The translations under genes were made by a program, and so were the position numbers. Under the pieces are notes generated by a model. The model saw only the letters and a program-made list of their open reading frames with translations. It was not told the DNA's origin and made no database searches. From the NCBI RefSeq assembly GCF_014356525.2, contig NC_052508.1:42387858-42451857 (forward strand): a DNA stretch of 64,000 nt, read 5' to 3'. Positions 55,401 through 64,000 of the stretch are shown here, piece after piece (position 1 is the stretch's first letter; every line of letters starts with the position of its first letter). This DNA is from Nilaparvata lugens. Taxonomy: Eukaryota; Arthropoda; Insecta; Hemiptera; Delphacidae.

Positions 55401-55740
55401 TAATCATACCTACTTGAGGGCAAGCGAGCTGACGTGTCAGTGAGAGGCATCATGGAAGCAGCAGACCAATCGTGAACCGACCTCAGAACGACACATGACG
55501 GGGAAAATGGGGATGAGACCGATAAAACTTAACCTAAATGGAAAACTCTCGATTTGAGTGCATCCTGTATGCCTTGACAGTTCGGCTCCCTTCACTATTT
55601 AAAAACACTAGTTCAAAAAATTCACCAAACACATCAATAAGATGTAGATGTTGTGATCTGTGGAGTTATGGTGATAAATAATTCACCTAATGGTGGATAA
55701 GATGAAGATTGAGGAAGAGCTGGTAGTGGGAGATCTAGTC
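51831..55740 (-). mobile_element. LINE-C: Jockey-like retrotransposon in the right TIR
   Basis: Minus strand. 5' region about 55740-55454 without ORF1, ORF2 55453-52505, then a 3' UTR with a TA run (52362-52420), AATAAAGTACTC and a (AATC)n/(TAATC)n tail at about 51850-51800. Its 3' part is also present in the left TIR at the matching position. Confidence 0.88.
52505..55453 (-). pseudogene. LINE-C ORF2: endonuclease/reverse transcriptase, one stop
   Basis: 982 codons in one frame from ATG 55453, with a single TAA at 53987-53989; four codons later an ATG (53974) continues in the same frame. Endonuclease in the first half: LNVQSLSCHIDEL, ISESFL, CYRPPK, TGDMNTD and SGHD. Reverse transcriptase: FRPISILPALSK, FQSGFRKFHST, FDFPKAFDTVDH, GVPQGSILGP, LYANDL and YADD. 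The C-terminal RAWNALPVSIRSI block is typical of Jockey-like insect elements. The stop is located between EN and RT. Otherwise intact, so this is a young insertion compared with the Polinton genes. Confidence 0.88.
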
Positions 55741-55999
55741 CAAATTGAGATAGAGCGAGTAGGTATCCAGTAGTGGAAGAATCGAGAAGAGAGAGGGAGA
55801 GGGAGTGAGAGAGAGAGTGAGAGAGAGTGAGAAAATCTATTTTTAGATCACCCCCCACCCTGTGGTTGGAGGGGTGATGGCGGGGGGAGGTGTGATGGGT
55901 GATGGGGAAGAGGGGGGAAGGTGGTATGGGTGATGGGAGAGAGGGGGGAGGGGGATTTCGTGCAAAAAAGTGTGTTTAAAGTATCAGAATGCCTCTACT

Positions 56000-56005
56000 A
56001 ATATA
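56000..56005. other. Target-site duplication AATATA, right
   Basis: Directly follows GCCTCTACT, the right terminus of the Polinton; identical to 30770-30775. Confidence 0.95.
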
Positions 56006-56069
56006 ATCTTAGAGCATTCAGTGTATATTCAATTCCTAGATATAATAATTTGTACGGAAAAAGATCATT
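56006..56069 (+). pseudogene. LINE-B3: right part after the Polinton
   Basis: In one frame it encodes SVYSIPRYNNLYGKRSF, corresponding to the FIVPEYNNYHGK block near the C-terminus of LINE-B2 and RPQRYNNNYGK of LINE-B1. This shows that the Polinton interrupted LINE-B3. It stops near 56069 at the piggyBac element. Confidence 0.75.
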
Positions 56070-58963
56070 TTAATAAAAACGGTTTGTCTCACTGGTGACC
56101 CACTGTGCATTCGTCGGTTTGAATCCACATGGCAACATGGGTTGAATTTTGAGGTTATAATATCGGTAATAGGAGTGATTGAAGTTCGGTTGCAATCGGT
56201 TCACAAGTTCAAACCAATTTTCTATTCAATATCGGTTTTGTTGCTAGTGAGTATTATTGATAACTAGCCTAATTGATTTGTGTTGAATAAACAATACAGT
56301 TGACATGTGTATGCCAGTAATAGTAGACAATGTGAAGCTGAGAACTGTTTTGCATGCCCACTTTGCTAGGTCACATAATTTTTATTGTAAAATTGTTTGT
56401 GGAAGTGTAGTCATTTGAGTTGAAAATTGGGGTAATTCCTATTTCAAATTCATTAGATTAGTTATTAGTTGGTCTATAGTATGACTTTAGTTTATTGAAC
56501 TATTGTGGTTGGTGATGAGTTTGATGATAGTTGAATGGTAGATTAGTACTGCTAGTTTCTTAGATTATCATGATTAGCGATTGATTAGACTGTAGAGTAG
56601 TGATTATGAAGTGATTTATTTATTATAGGAATCTTACAAGTTTTACTGCTTGAAGAGCTAGTTTGATATGTTACAGTAGTTGCTATAATAATAGAAAATG
56701 GATCGATTTGAACATTTAGATGGTGATGAATTGTTAGATGAAGTTGAGAGAATCTTGGCAATCCCATATGATAGTGAAGATGGACTTGATCTTTCTGAAA
56801 GTGATGATGAAGAGGGCTGTTTCAATTACTGCAATAGACAAAATTATGAAACTCTTCAAGAGCCAATAACAAGTCCACAGCCTAGTACATCTCAAGCTAG
56901 TAGTTCTAAGCAAGCACTTCCAATCCCAGAAGATATTGAAGATGAACATCGTCCTCCTGCAGCACCAGCAAGTTATCTCCCCATCAAATTCAGAAATATA
57001 ATATGGAAGCATGATAGTTTATAACGATCTGAGGAGGATATAAAATTTTCAGGAGAAACCAATTCATCAAACACTATTAGGAATATGGACAGTCCAGTGC
57101 AATTTTTCAATTTTTTTTTTTTTTTAATCAAGAAATATTAGATCATATTTGTCATGAGTCACACAAATACAGCGTCCAAATTGATCCGAATAAGCCCTAC
57201 CCATTGACTCAGGCTGAACTGAAAAAGTTCCTGGGTATATGCACACTAATGTCGATCATTCATCTTCCCAGTTCTAGATCTTATTGGAATGAGGTTATTG
57301 GAAGCAATGTGATAAAAGAAACTATGCCAGTCAAGGAATTTGAGGAGATAAGGAAAGTGCTTCACTTTAATGATGATACCAAATTACCACCACCTGGTCA
57401 ACCTGGTGCTGACAGGCTATTCAAGATAAGGCCTGTGCTTGATCATTTGAACAAAAAATTTTCTCAAATACCACTAGAAGAGTCTTTGGCTGTTGATGAA
57501 CAAATATGTGCCACTAAGGGTTGGCATCATCTCAAACAGTACAACCCGATGAAACCTCACAAGTGGGGATATAAACTTTTTGTTCTATCAGGAGTTAGTG
57601 GGTTTGCTTACCAAGTTGAAATTCATAGTGGACTTGAAGACAATGCTGATGAGAGAGCTGCACGTGGTGAACGTCACTTGGGAGCAAGTGGCAATATTGT
57701 GATGAGACTAGCTAGAGTTATTCCTAGTGATCATCATCATAAATTGTACTTCGACAATTATTATACCTCTCTGCCTCTTCTTGTTGAGCTGGAAAAGAGG
57801 AATATACACTTTCTAGGTACATTCCGATGAAACAGATTTCCTGGTTTGAAATTATCAATGGAGGCAAACATCAAGAACAAAGAAAGAGGGTATTCTGAAG
57901 AGAATATAGCCAACATTGAAGATGTGAGTGTATCTGCTGTGATATGAAAGGACAATAAAATAGTTTCTTTGGCTTCCACATTTGTAGGAGAGAATCCAAA
58001 AGTGAAAGTCAAGAGGTATGACAGGAGGAGAAAACAAACTGTGGAAGTAGAGTGTCCTCAAATCATCACTGTTTACAACCGCCACATGGGAGGAGTTGAT
58101 ACATTGGACAGCATGATAGGGAGGTATCGGAATCGTATGAGGAGCAGAAAATGGTATTTTCGCATTTTTTATCATCTCTTGGACCTATCAATTATTAATG
58201 CATGGCTCCTATACAGAAGATGCTGCAAAGAGAAAGGAGAAAGAAAGGTGATGAAGCTTGCAGATTTCAGGACAGAACTTGGTCTTGTACTTTGCAAACA
58301 AGGTCAACCAGTCACCACACCACGAGGAAGGCCCAGAAATAGTGATGTTGAAGTGGAGATACAGGCAAAGAGACTAAGAGGACCGGCAGCTCCTACTCCA
58401 TTAAGAGTAGTGAGACTAGATCAAACTTCCCACTGGCCACTGTGGGACAACGATCGTCAAAGATGCAAGATGCCAGGGTGCTCTTTGAAAGCCTACTCAT
58501 ATTGTGGGAAGTGTGGGGTGTTTTTGTGTAACCGCAAGGACAAACATTGCTTCAGCGAATTCCACAATAACTAGTGTGAGAGTAAGGCATCATCATTTTG
58601 TATATAGTAATTTTTCAAACATTGGAATATAAGTAATAATTAAACTAAATTTCTTAGACTAGATTAAATAGGTTCCTTCAAATAAGTATGGGGGGGGGGT
58701 TATAAAAATTGAATTTGTGCGTTCATGAGTGTATATAGTCGAGGTGAACCAAATGAAGTCACAGAAGAAACTTTCCAGTGAGCGGCAACTGAAGAATGTG
58801 TTATGAATGGACAGTGTGCCATCAGTGACCCAAACCAAATTTTCGACCCTGACATCAATATTTCGTGAGTAAGTTTTTTTTTTATTATTTTTCCATGAAC
58901 AATATGCTCCTGATACATTACATTCATTTTTCCCATTGAATTTTTTTTTTGTGCACTGAAGGG
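56070..58963 (+). mobile_element. piggyBac-family element, decayed
   Basis: TTAA occurs at 56070-56073 and 58964-58967, the latter right after CACTGAAGGG. Subterminal inverted repeats: 56081-56113 (GGTTTGTCTCACTGGTGACC, CACTGTGCATTC) match 58806-58838 inverted. The left terminal repeat tip is missing or changed. Internal transposase pseudogene. A 56120-56690 leader without ORF precedes the transposase. Confidence 0.75.
56698..58574 (+). pseudogene. piggyBac-type transposase, several lesions
   Basis: N-terminal acidic region 56698-57024 (ATG start, ESDDEEG), ended by TAA. A frame change lies in the T-run near 57110-57125, inside the SPVQFF block. The DDE core continues 57204-57830 (SRSYWNEVIG, VDEQICATKG, KPHKWGYKLF, YFDNYYTS) and, in the same frame after two TGA codons (57828 and about 57945), 57969-58574 (YNRHMGGVDTLDSM, RKWYFRIFYHLLD). 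The C-terminal Cys-rich zinc finger is present: CKMPGC, YCGKCGVFLC, KHCF. About 620 codons as in PiggyBac transposases. Both TGAs replace Arg and Trp codons typical of the family, consistent with point decay. Confidence 0.9.
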
Positions 58964-58967
58964 TTAA

Positions 58968-60150
58968 GCCGCTGAGATGCCTCTAAATCGATTGCAGTCC
59001 TAGAAGCTTGGGGTATGCTGTCTCCTGTCCATCTGGACGTGTAGAGAACGATCACCGAGCCTAGATTCAAATTGGAGAAACAGCTTTGAGGTAACAACTT
59101 TTTTCAAATTGAACAAACGTCCCAGGAACTCCGGACGTGGCAGAATGGGTTCTAGTGACTATAGACTTTCAAAAGGGAGGGGTGTAAAAGGGACGGAATT
59201 ATACTTTTTTGTTAAATCGTAATTTTGAGATATTATTGGGGATGAATAGTTTACAAATTTTATTAATTTGGTTTTAGTAATAGATTTTCGATTGTATCTT
59301 CACATTGAAATTTGAGGCCATATTTTCTCTGTAAGAATCCAGCTGGGAATTTCAGTTTTCTTCAAATTTATATTTTATAATCTACTAAACTACTAAAAGT
59401 TGAATTAGTATATGAAATGTTTGAAGGTCCCTTATTGTTAAATTAATGTTTCATAATAATATTGGTCTTAAAGTTGTAAAGGATCGAATAGAGGTTTCAA
59501 GGACCCTAGCTTTTCTAAATTTGTTTTGAAATCACATATTTTTGAATAGTCTTCCTATGTAGAATTCTGTGATGTGATACTTGAGGAATATTTGTCTTTG
59601 CAGCTTTCATAATATAAAGATACAGAATAGATATTATTGGGGATTATTAATATTTAATAATGTTTTGATAGTGTTTTAAAAGCTCCCAAGTGTGTTCTGA
59701 ATGTTCTAAGAGTTTTCTGAATTTTATGCTGATCTTTCTTTTGAAATATTTGTTGTTATTTATGATTAACTTCTGAGAAATATCTTTCAATTACTTTCAA
59801 TTCTTCTTCCTGAAATAAGAGTCCTTTGAGCTTCTCATGATTCAATCTAAAACGTTTTCAATGTAAAGCAGACAGAGTAGGATATTATCGAATTAGCCAT
59901 ATCAGAGATAACTTTCCAAATTTAGTATTTATATTTTCGGTTTTCATTTCGTAACTCCATTTTGTTTTATCAACTGTTGAATTTAACTGTGAGAGGTGAC
60001 AATATAGTTGATATCTTCTCTCTATTTTGTTGTCTCTCTTGTCATTTCTGGTTTCTCGTTCTCTAGCACTAGGTATGTTTATCAAGCATCCCTTTTATTA
60101 AGTTATATTGTGTGTTCTTCTAAATTCTAAATTCGAAATTAACTTTCTAA
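58968..60150. other. Intergenic, nothing recognised
   Basis: AT-rich sequence without supported ORFs or clear repeats. Confidence 0.5.
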
Positions 60151-60232
60151 ATTCATAGCACGGCACAGAGTACAACTGTACCCCACGAACCTATTCATGT
60201 TCTGTAAAACCACGCGCCTACTGGAGGGTAAC

Positions 60233-61397
60233 CAATGTACATAATCAGTACAGTAGCAATATTTTTCAACTTCATTCATCAAATTTATTTTACTAATTTT
60301 TACACTACTATAAGATTGAACACAACATACTGTAATTTTGTCAATAACTTCACTATAAATACTATAATGACTCAACTTTCCTATTTTTTAATGTTTTAAT
60401 TGAAAGAGTGAGTAATTTTCAGTTGAATTTTGCATTTGAATAAAACATCATGTTCAATAAACGACTCACATCTATTCAAACAGTCGAAAAGGTTGTCTGG
60501 TACACTATTTCACAGTTTTAATCCTTTCCTGATATTTCTGAAAGCTTCTAGAACTTCTTGATCTGACGGATTCTTCTCCTCGTTCGTCACAGTCATCATA
60601 ATCATCATCATAGTCAGTTCTAAGAATTGAAATGTGTGACAAAAGCAAAAATGAGAAAGTCCAGTCGTTCACCTGCCTGGTCTACGAATGACAAGTCCTT
60701 GAAATTCTATTGCAATAACTTGAATTCAATTTCCGACATGTGTTTCAACCTATATTGACTGTCTACCACCCTATCTTCTTCCTACCTGAATTTGCATTAT
60801 TTTCAGTCTATCGACCTTTCTGCTGAAACTAAACAATTTCTTGAGAATGACCGTCTGCTTCCTATACACACTACATTTTGTATGTTGAAGTGAAGAGAAA
60901 ACTTTGTTGCTGAGAGATCTGAAATTCGTTAGAGGTAAATAAGCAGCCAAAACTCTAAAATGTCATGGGACAAGGTAAAAATTCGTAGTGTAGAGGATTT
61001 CGTAAAGTGGGTGTTCGTTTTAGAGAGGTTCGACATATTTTGTGAAAAATCATAAGAAGGAAATTATGATTGATGTGGTATTCGGTATTATTATACCAGA
61101 CAACCTGTTCGACTGTTTGAATAGATGTGAGTCGTTTATTGAACATGTAGGGTAATGTTCGTTTAATGATGTTTCATTTAAATGCAAAATTGAACTGAAA
61201 ATTACTGACCTTTTCAATTAAAACATTAAATAATAGGAAAGTTGAGTTATTATAGTATTTATAGTGAAGTTATTGACAAAATTACAATATTTTGTGTTCA
61301 ATCTTATAGTAAAAAATATATAGTGAAAAGTAGTGAAATAAATTTGATGAATGAAGTTGAAAAATATTGCTACTTTACTGATTATGTACATTGATTA
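60233..61397. repeat. Foldback element, arms about 270-310 bp
   Basis: 60233-60505 is matched inverted by 61088-61397. Shared blocks: ACTCACATCTATTCAAACAG, TAGTGAAGTTATTGACAAAA, GTTGAAAAATATTGCTAC. The spacer is about 580 bp with no convincing ORF. Confidence 0.75.
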
Positions 61398-61462
61398 AAC
61401 ACTACTAATAGAACAAATCAAGCTTTCTGGTAATAGATTAGTGAGCTGCTTACTTTCATATT

Positions 61463-62085
61463 ACGGGTAAAACCTATCTCAATGGGGGCATGGGCCGGTC
61501 AAGCGAGAACAATACAATTGCGAGGTAGATTTAGTCTTTACAGGTCCATCGAAAATATAATATTTCCAACTATTAGAGATTAGACCGTCTATTCTCTGTA
61601 GCTCTTGGTGTAACATGGAGTTCCTGCAAAGCTTACCAGTTGTTATTGATATACAATCGAATTGCGAATCAAATAATATTATGCCCGTCGTTTGGTGAAA
61701 ACCAAACACTGCTATCAAATGGTGTGTTTTACGCAATAAATGAGTTTAGTATTATAACGATTTTATAACCCATTTTAATATTATCAAAGAACTAATTTCT
61801 TAGTGCTAATTGATATTTTTCAAACAATACATAATATTATATTGAGTTGCAAGTTGCGGACCAGAGTGTTGGATTTTGGAGTAGGTTTTGAAAATATATT
61901 TTATGATTCTGAACCTATCTGGATTGGGGCATTAGAGATCAAAAGCATAAGAGATCTATTGTTCAATATTGATTGAGCATTGGCATGAGTTGACAGTTAT
62001 TGTTTTCCATTACACTGGCGTTGAAGAGTGGGTATTGTTCTCTCTCGATCGTTCCATGCCTCCCTTCCAGATAGGTTTTACCCCT
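61463..62085. mobile_element. Small TIR element of about 620 bp, possibly hAT-like
   Basis: Left end GGGTAAAACCTATCTCAATG (then GGGGCATGG); right end is the inverse (CCATGCCTCCCTTCCAGATA, GGTTTTACCC). TIRs of about 45 bp, imperfect. Flanks CATATTAC and CTTATTAC agree at 7 of 8 positions, suggesting an 8-bp duplication as in hAT elements. No transposase. Confidence 0.6.
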
Positions 62086-64000
62086 TATTACATATAAATA
62101 TTGAAAAAAAAAACGTTTTTATTTTAAAACAGCATGAATTTTCAAATTTCTTCATTTATATAGAGGTATCCTACATACATTCGCGATGATGTTTTATGTA
62201 GCATATTCATTTATTCACCGCCGTGATATGATATTATAAGATCGGTTACGTCCGATGAGCGACTTTGGGGGTTAGCAGTACGCTGAGCGATCCATTTTTC
62301 AGAATAACAATAAGGATAGGCAGACGCTAAGAATGGGAGGACTTGGGTGTCATTAATCATCAGAGTTAATGACAGAGGCAGGCCACAAGCGTATGTGTAT
62401 AGGTACTCGCAATACGATATTATATTGATGATGATGATTGAATCGGTACCTACCCATTTTTGAAACAAATCATTTAGAAACAAAAAACAATATAAACTAA
62501 AAACTTGTAATTCCTATAATTTTGAATCATCATAATAATAATAATATGAAATAAATACAAGAGAATAGGATCAAATAGGGTAAGATTGGTATGATGACAA
62601 TGCTCCAACTATTAATTAATGTATGCCAATCATGTAATAGGTGAAACCAAATTCATTATTCCAATTTATTGCATATAACTACCGATAACGCAGATCAGCA
62701 TCAAATATGAATCATGTTGCATGGAAAATATTCAAAGAAGTAGGGGAATGAGAATGAGAGGAGTAAATTGCAACTTGAAATGAAACAATGATTTACATTT
62801 TCGACACTGCAAATTCTCTAAAATTTCTTGAAGACAACAAAAAAAATACTACGAAGCATCTTGAAGACAGAAAATCTTATAGTATTTTTCATTGTCCTAC
62901 TTAGCATTCAGCAATCTCAATTGAATTCCTTTGTAGCGAATATAGATTTATTCTTCAAAGATTATCATAATAAGGGTACGATTTCAAATTCTCTCTTTTC
63001 CAGAGTTTTAGAATGAGAGAAGAGTTTTTACAAGAAAAGCGATAGTACCTATTTCAGTTGATATGAGTTTATATTCTGTTGTTGAAAAATTATCAAACTT
63101 AATGATTCAATTTTTTATTGGCTTTTAACTTCAAGCTGACCTTTTCAATCGATTGGTACATCAAATCATGATGGGTGGACTCAATGGGTGGTTCAAATTA
63201 CGTTTTTCTCATACTCTGTAGATAGCTAACGTTTTTCTCTAAAAACTTTAAGGGGCGGTTTCCGAGCTCGGTATAAGTTCTGGACTTACAAAGTCCAGGA
63301 CTGAAATAAGCGCTCGGGTCTAAATCGACTTTCTGAGTCACGATTTTATCTTCTAAACTCCGGAGTCTATAAAGTTCTCGACTTATTTGAGTCCAGGACT
63401 TCAATGTAGTAAACATGAGGGAAATTCACAATATTTTGCTGTTATATTGTTGGCATTATAGCAAAACGAAAACAGCTGATTGCAGAGGAATAATTCAAAT
63501 GAGCATGCTCTCCAAACTATTTTGTGAAAATACATTTTGATTTCTTTGTAGGCCTATTCAAAGTAAAACCTAACCTTTTGAAGGATGAATGAATAAACAT
63601 TTTAATTTAATTTTATGTTATTATTGATCATGGATCCTAATCAGTGATTTTGGAATAACAATTCCATTAGGCTATTGAGTTAGAAAACGTATTTGTTTTG
63701 AAAAAAAAACTGGAATAATAATTTTTTATTGTTATATTAATATGTTGAATATGACATTGATTAATAACATTCAGATTGGAATATAAATTCCAAGCCAATC
63801 CTTGAATTATTTTTCTTGAACATTTTTAGGTTATGTCACATTCGTGGAATAAGGTTAGTTTTTACGCATAATTCTGATACAATTTTATTGCAAAATGAAC
63901 TTGCAAACTATAAATTATGAATTTAGATGGACTAATCCAAATAGTTTAGGTATTCCATGACATCTATTTGGCTTTTCATCTACTACAAAACAATAACTGA
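62086..64000. other. Intergenic; possible repeat at 63245-63420
   Basis: Mostly AT-rich and unrecognised. 63245-63420 is GC-richer, with GGCGGTTTCCGAGCTCGG and repeated GGACTT/AAGTCC inverted motifs; it may be one end of a repeat element. No gene supported. Confidence 0.4.

Larger units (their letters stand above)
30776..55999. mobile_element. Polinton/Maverick (adintovirus-like) element, 25,224 bp
   Basis: Starts AGTAGAGGCATTCTGATAC and ends with the reverse complement; flanked by AATATA on both sides. It encodes the diagnostic set: protein-primed polymerase B, retroviral-type integrase, A32-like ATPase, adenain-like protease, and penton and major capsid proteins. The left arm is transcribed leftward and the right arm rightward, diverging at about 42.7-42.86 kb. 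Polymerase, integrase, ATPase, penton and capsid genes are damaged, so it is an old copy. Secondary insertions: LINE-C in both TIRs, a Penelope-like element in the polymerase, and a short repeat in the capsid gene. Confidence 0.95.
51466..55999. repeat. Polinton right TIR (with LINE-C)
   Basis: Inverse of the left TIR: 55999-55785 pairs with 30776-31010, and 51830-51466 with 31985-32343, including the 60-bp subrepeats. About 3.9 kb of LINE-C lies between the two parts. Confidence 0.9.

Noticed and set aside
62828..63016. 62-codon ORF with a signal-peptide-like start
   Set aside because: It starts at TTG without an ATG, in AT-rich DNA with no other support.

Overview
This window looks like AT-rich repetitive DNA from an insect nuclear genome. 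A sap-sucking hemipteran such as a planthopper is my guess, from the style of the repeats and a short TTAGG-type motif, but the species cannot be fixed from the sequence. No host gene is securely recognisable. Almost everything that can be read is transposable elements, many of them nested in one another.

Layout. 1-6000: a 150-bp satellite, simple repeats, one long inverted-repeat element, a 650-bp palindromic element and a short dispersed repeat. 6.4-7.1 kb: two ORFs that might be exons of a membrane protein (weak). 7.8-11.9 kb: a decayed non-LTR retrotransposon on the minus strand (LINE-A). 14.0-17.0 kb: a non-autonomous element with terminal inverted repeats. 19.5-30.8 kb: three related CR1/Jockey-type LINEs on the plus strand (B1, B2, B3). 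Each is bordered by ATT microsatellite. B2 is close to intact, with a PHD-like zinc-finger ORF1 and a 1.0-kaa endonuclease/reverse transcriptase.

30776-55999 is one complete 25.2-kb Polinton/Maverick (adintovirus-like) element. It starts AG and ends CT, has long terminal inverted repeats (TIRs) and a perfect 6-bp target duplication (AATATA), and sits inside the ORF2 of LINE B3. Its minus-strand left arm carries, in order from the left end, four genes of unknown function, a packaging-type ATPase, a retroviral-type integrase and a protein-primed DNA polymerase B. Its plus-strand right arm carries a BIR (IAP-like) gene, a putatively spliced gene, a phospholipase-A2-like gene, an adenain-like protease, penton and major capsid genes, and two further unknown genes, one of them Cys-rich. 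The polymerase and BIR gene diverge from a 145-bp interval near 42.8 kb. Replication, integration and capsid genes carry stops, frameshifts or insertions: a Penelope-like element in the polymerase and a short dispersed repeat in the capsid gene. The four left-end ORFs and the protease are open. A Jockey-like LINE occupies matching positions in both TIRs, nearly full length on the right and a 3' remnant on the left.

56.07-58.96 kb: a decayed piggyBac transposase element next to the right remainder of LINE B3. 60.2-62.1 kb: a foldback element and a small TIR element. The order of insertion can be read directly: LINE B3, then the Polinton into it, then LINE-C, the Penelope-like element and the dispersed repeat into the Polinton.
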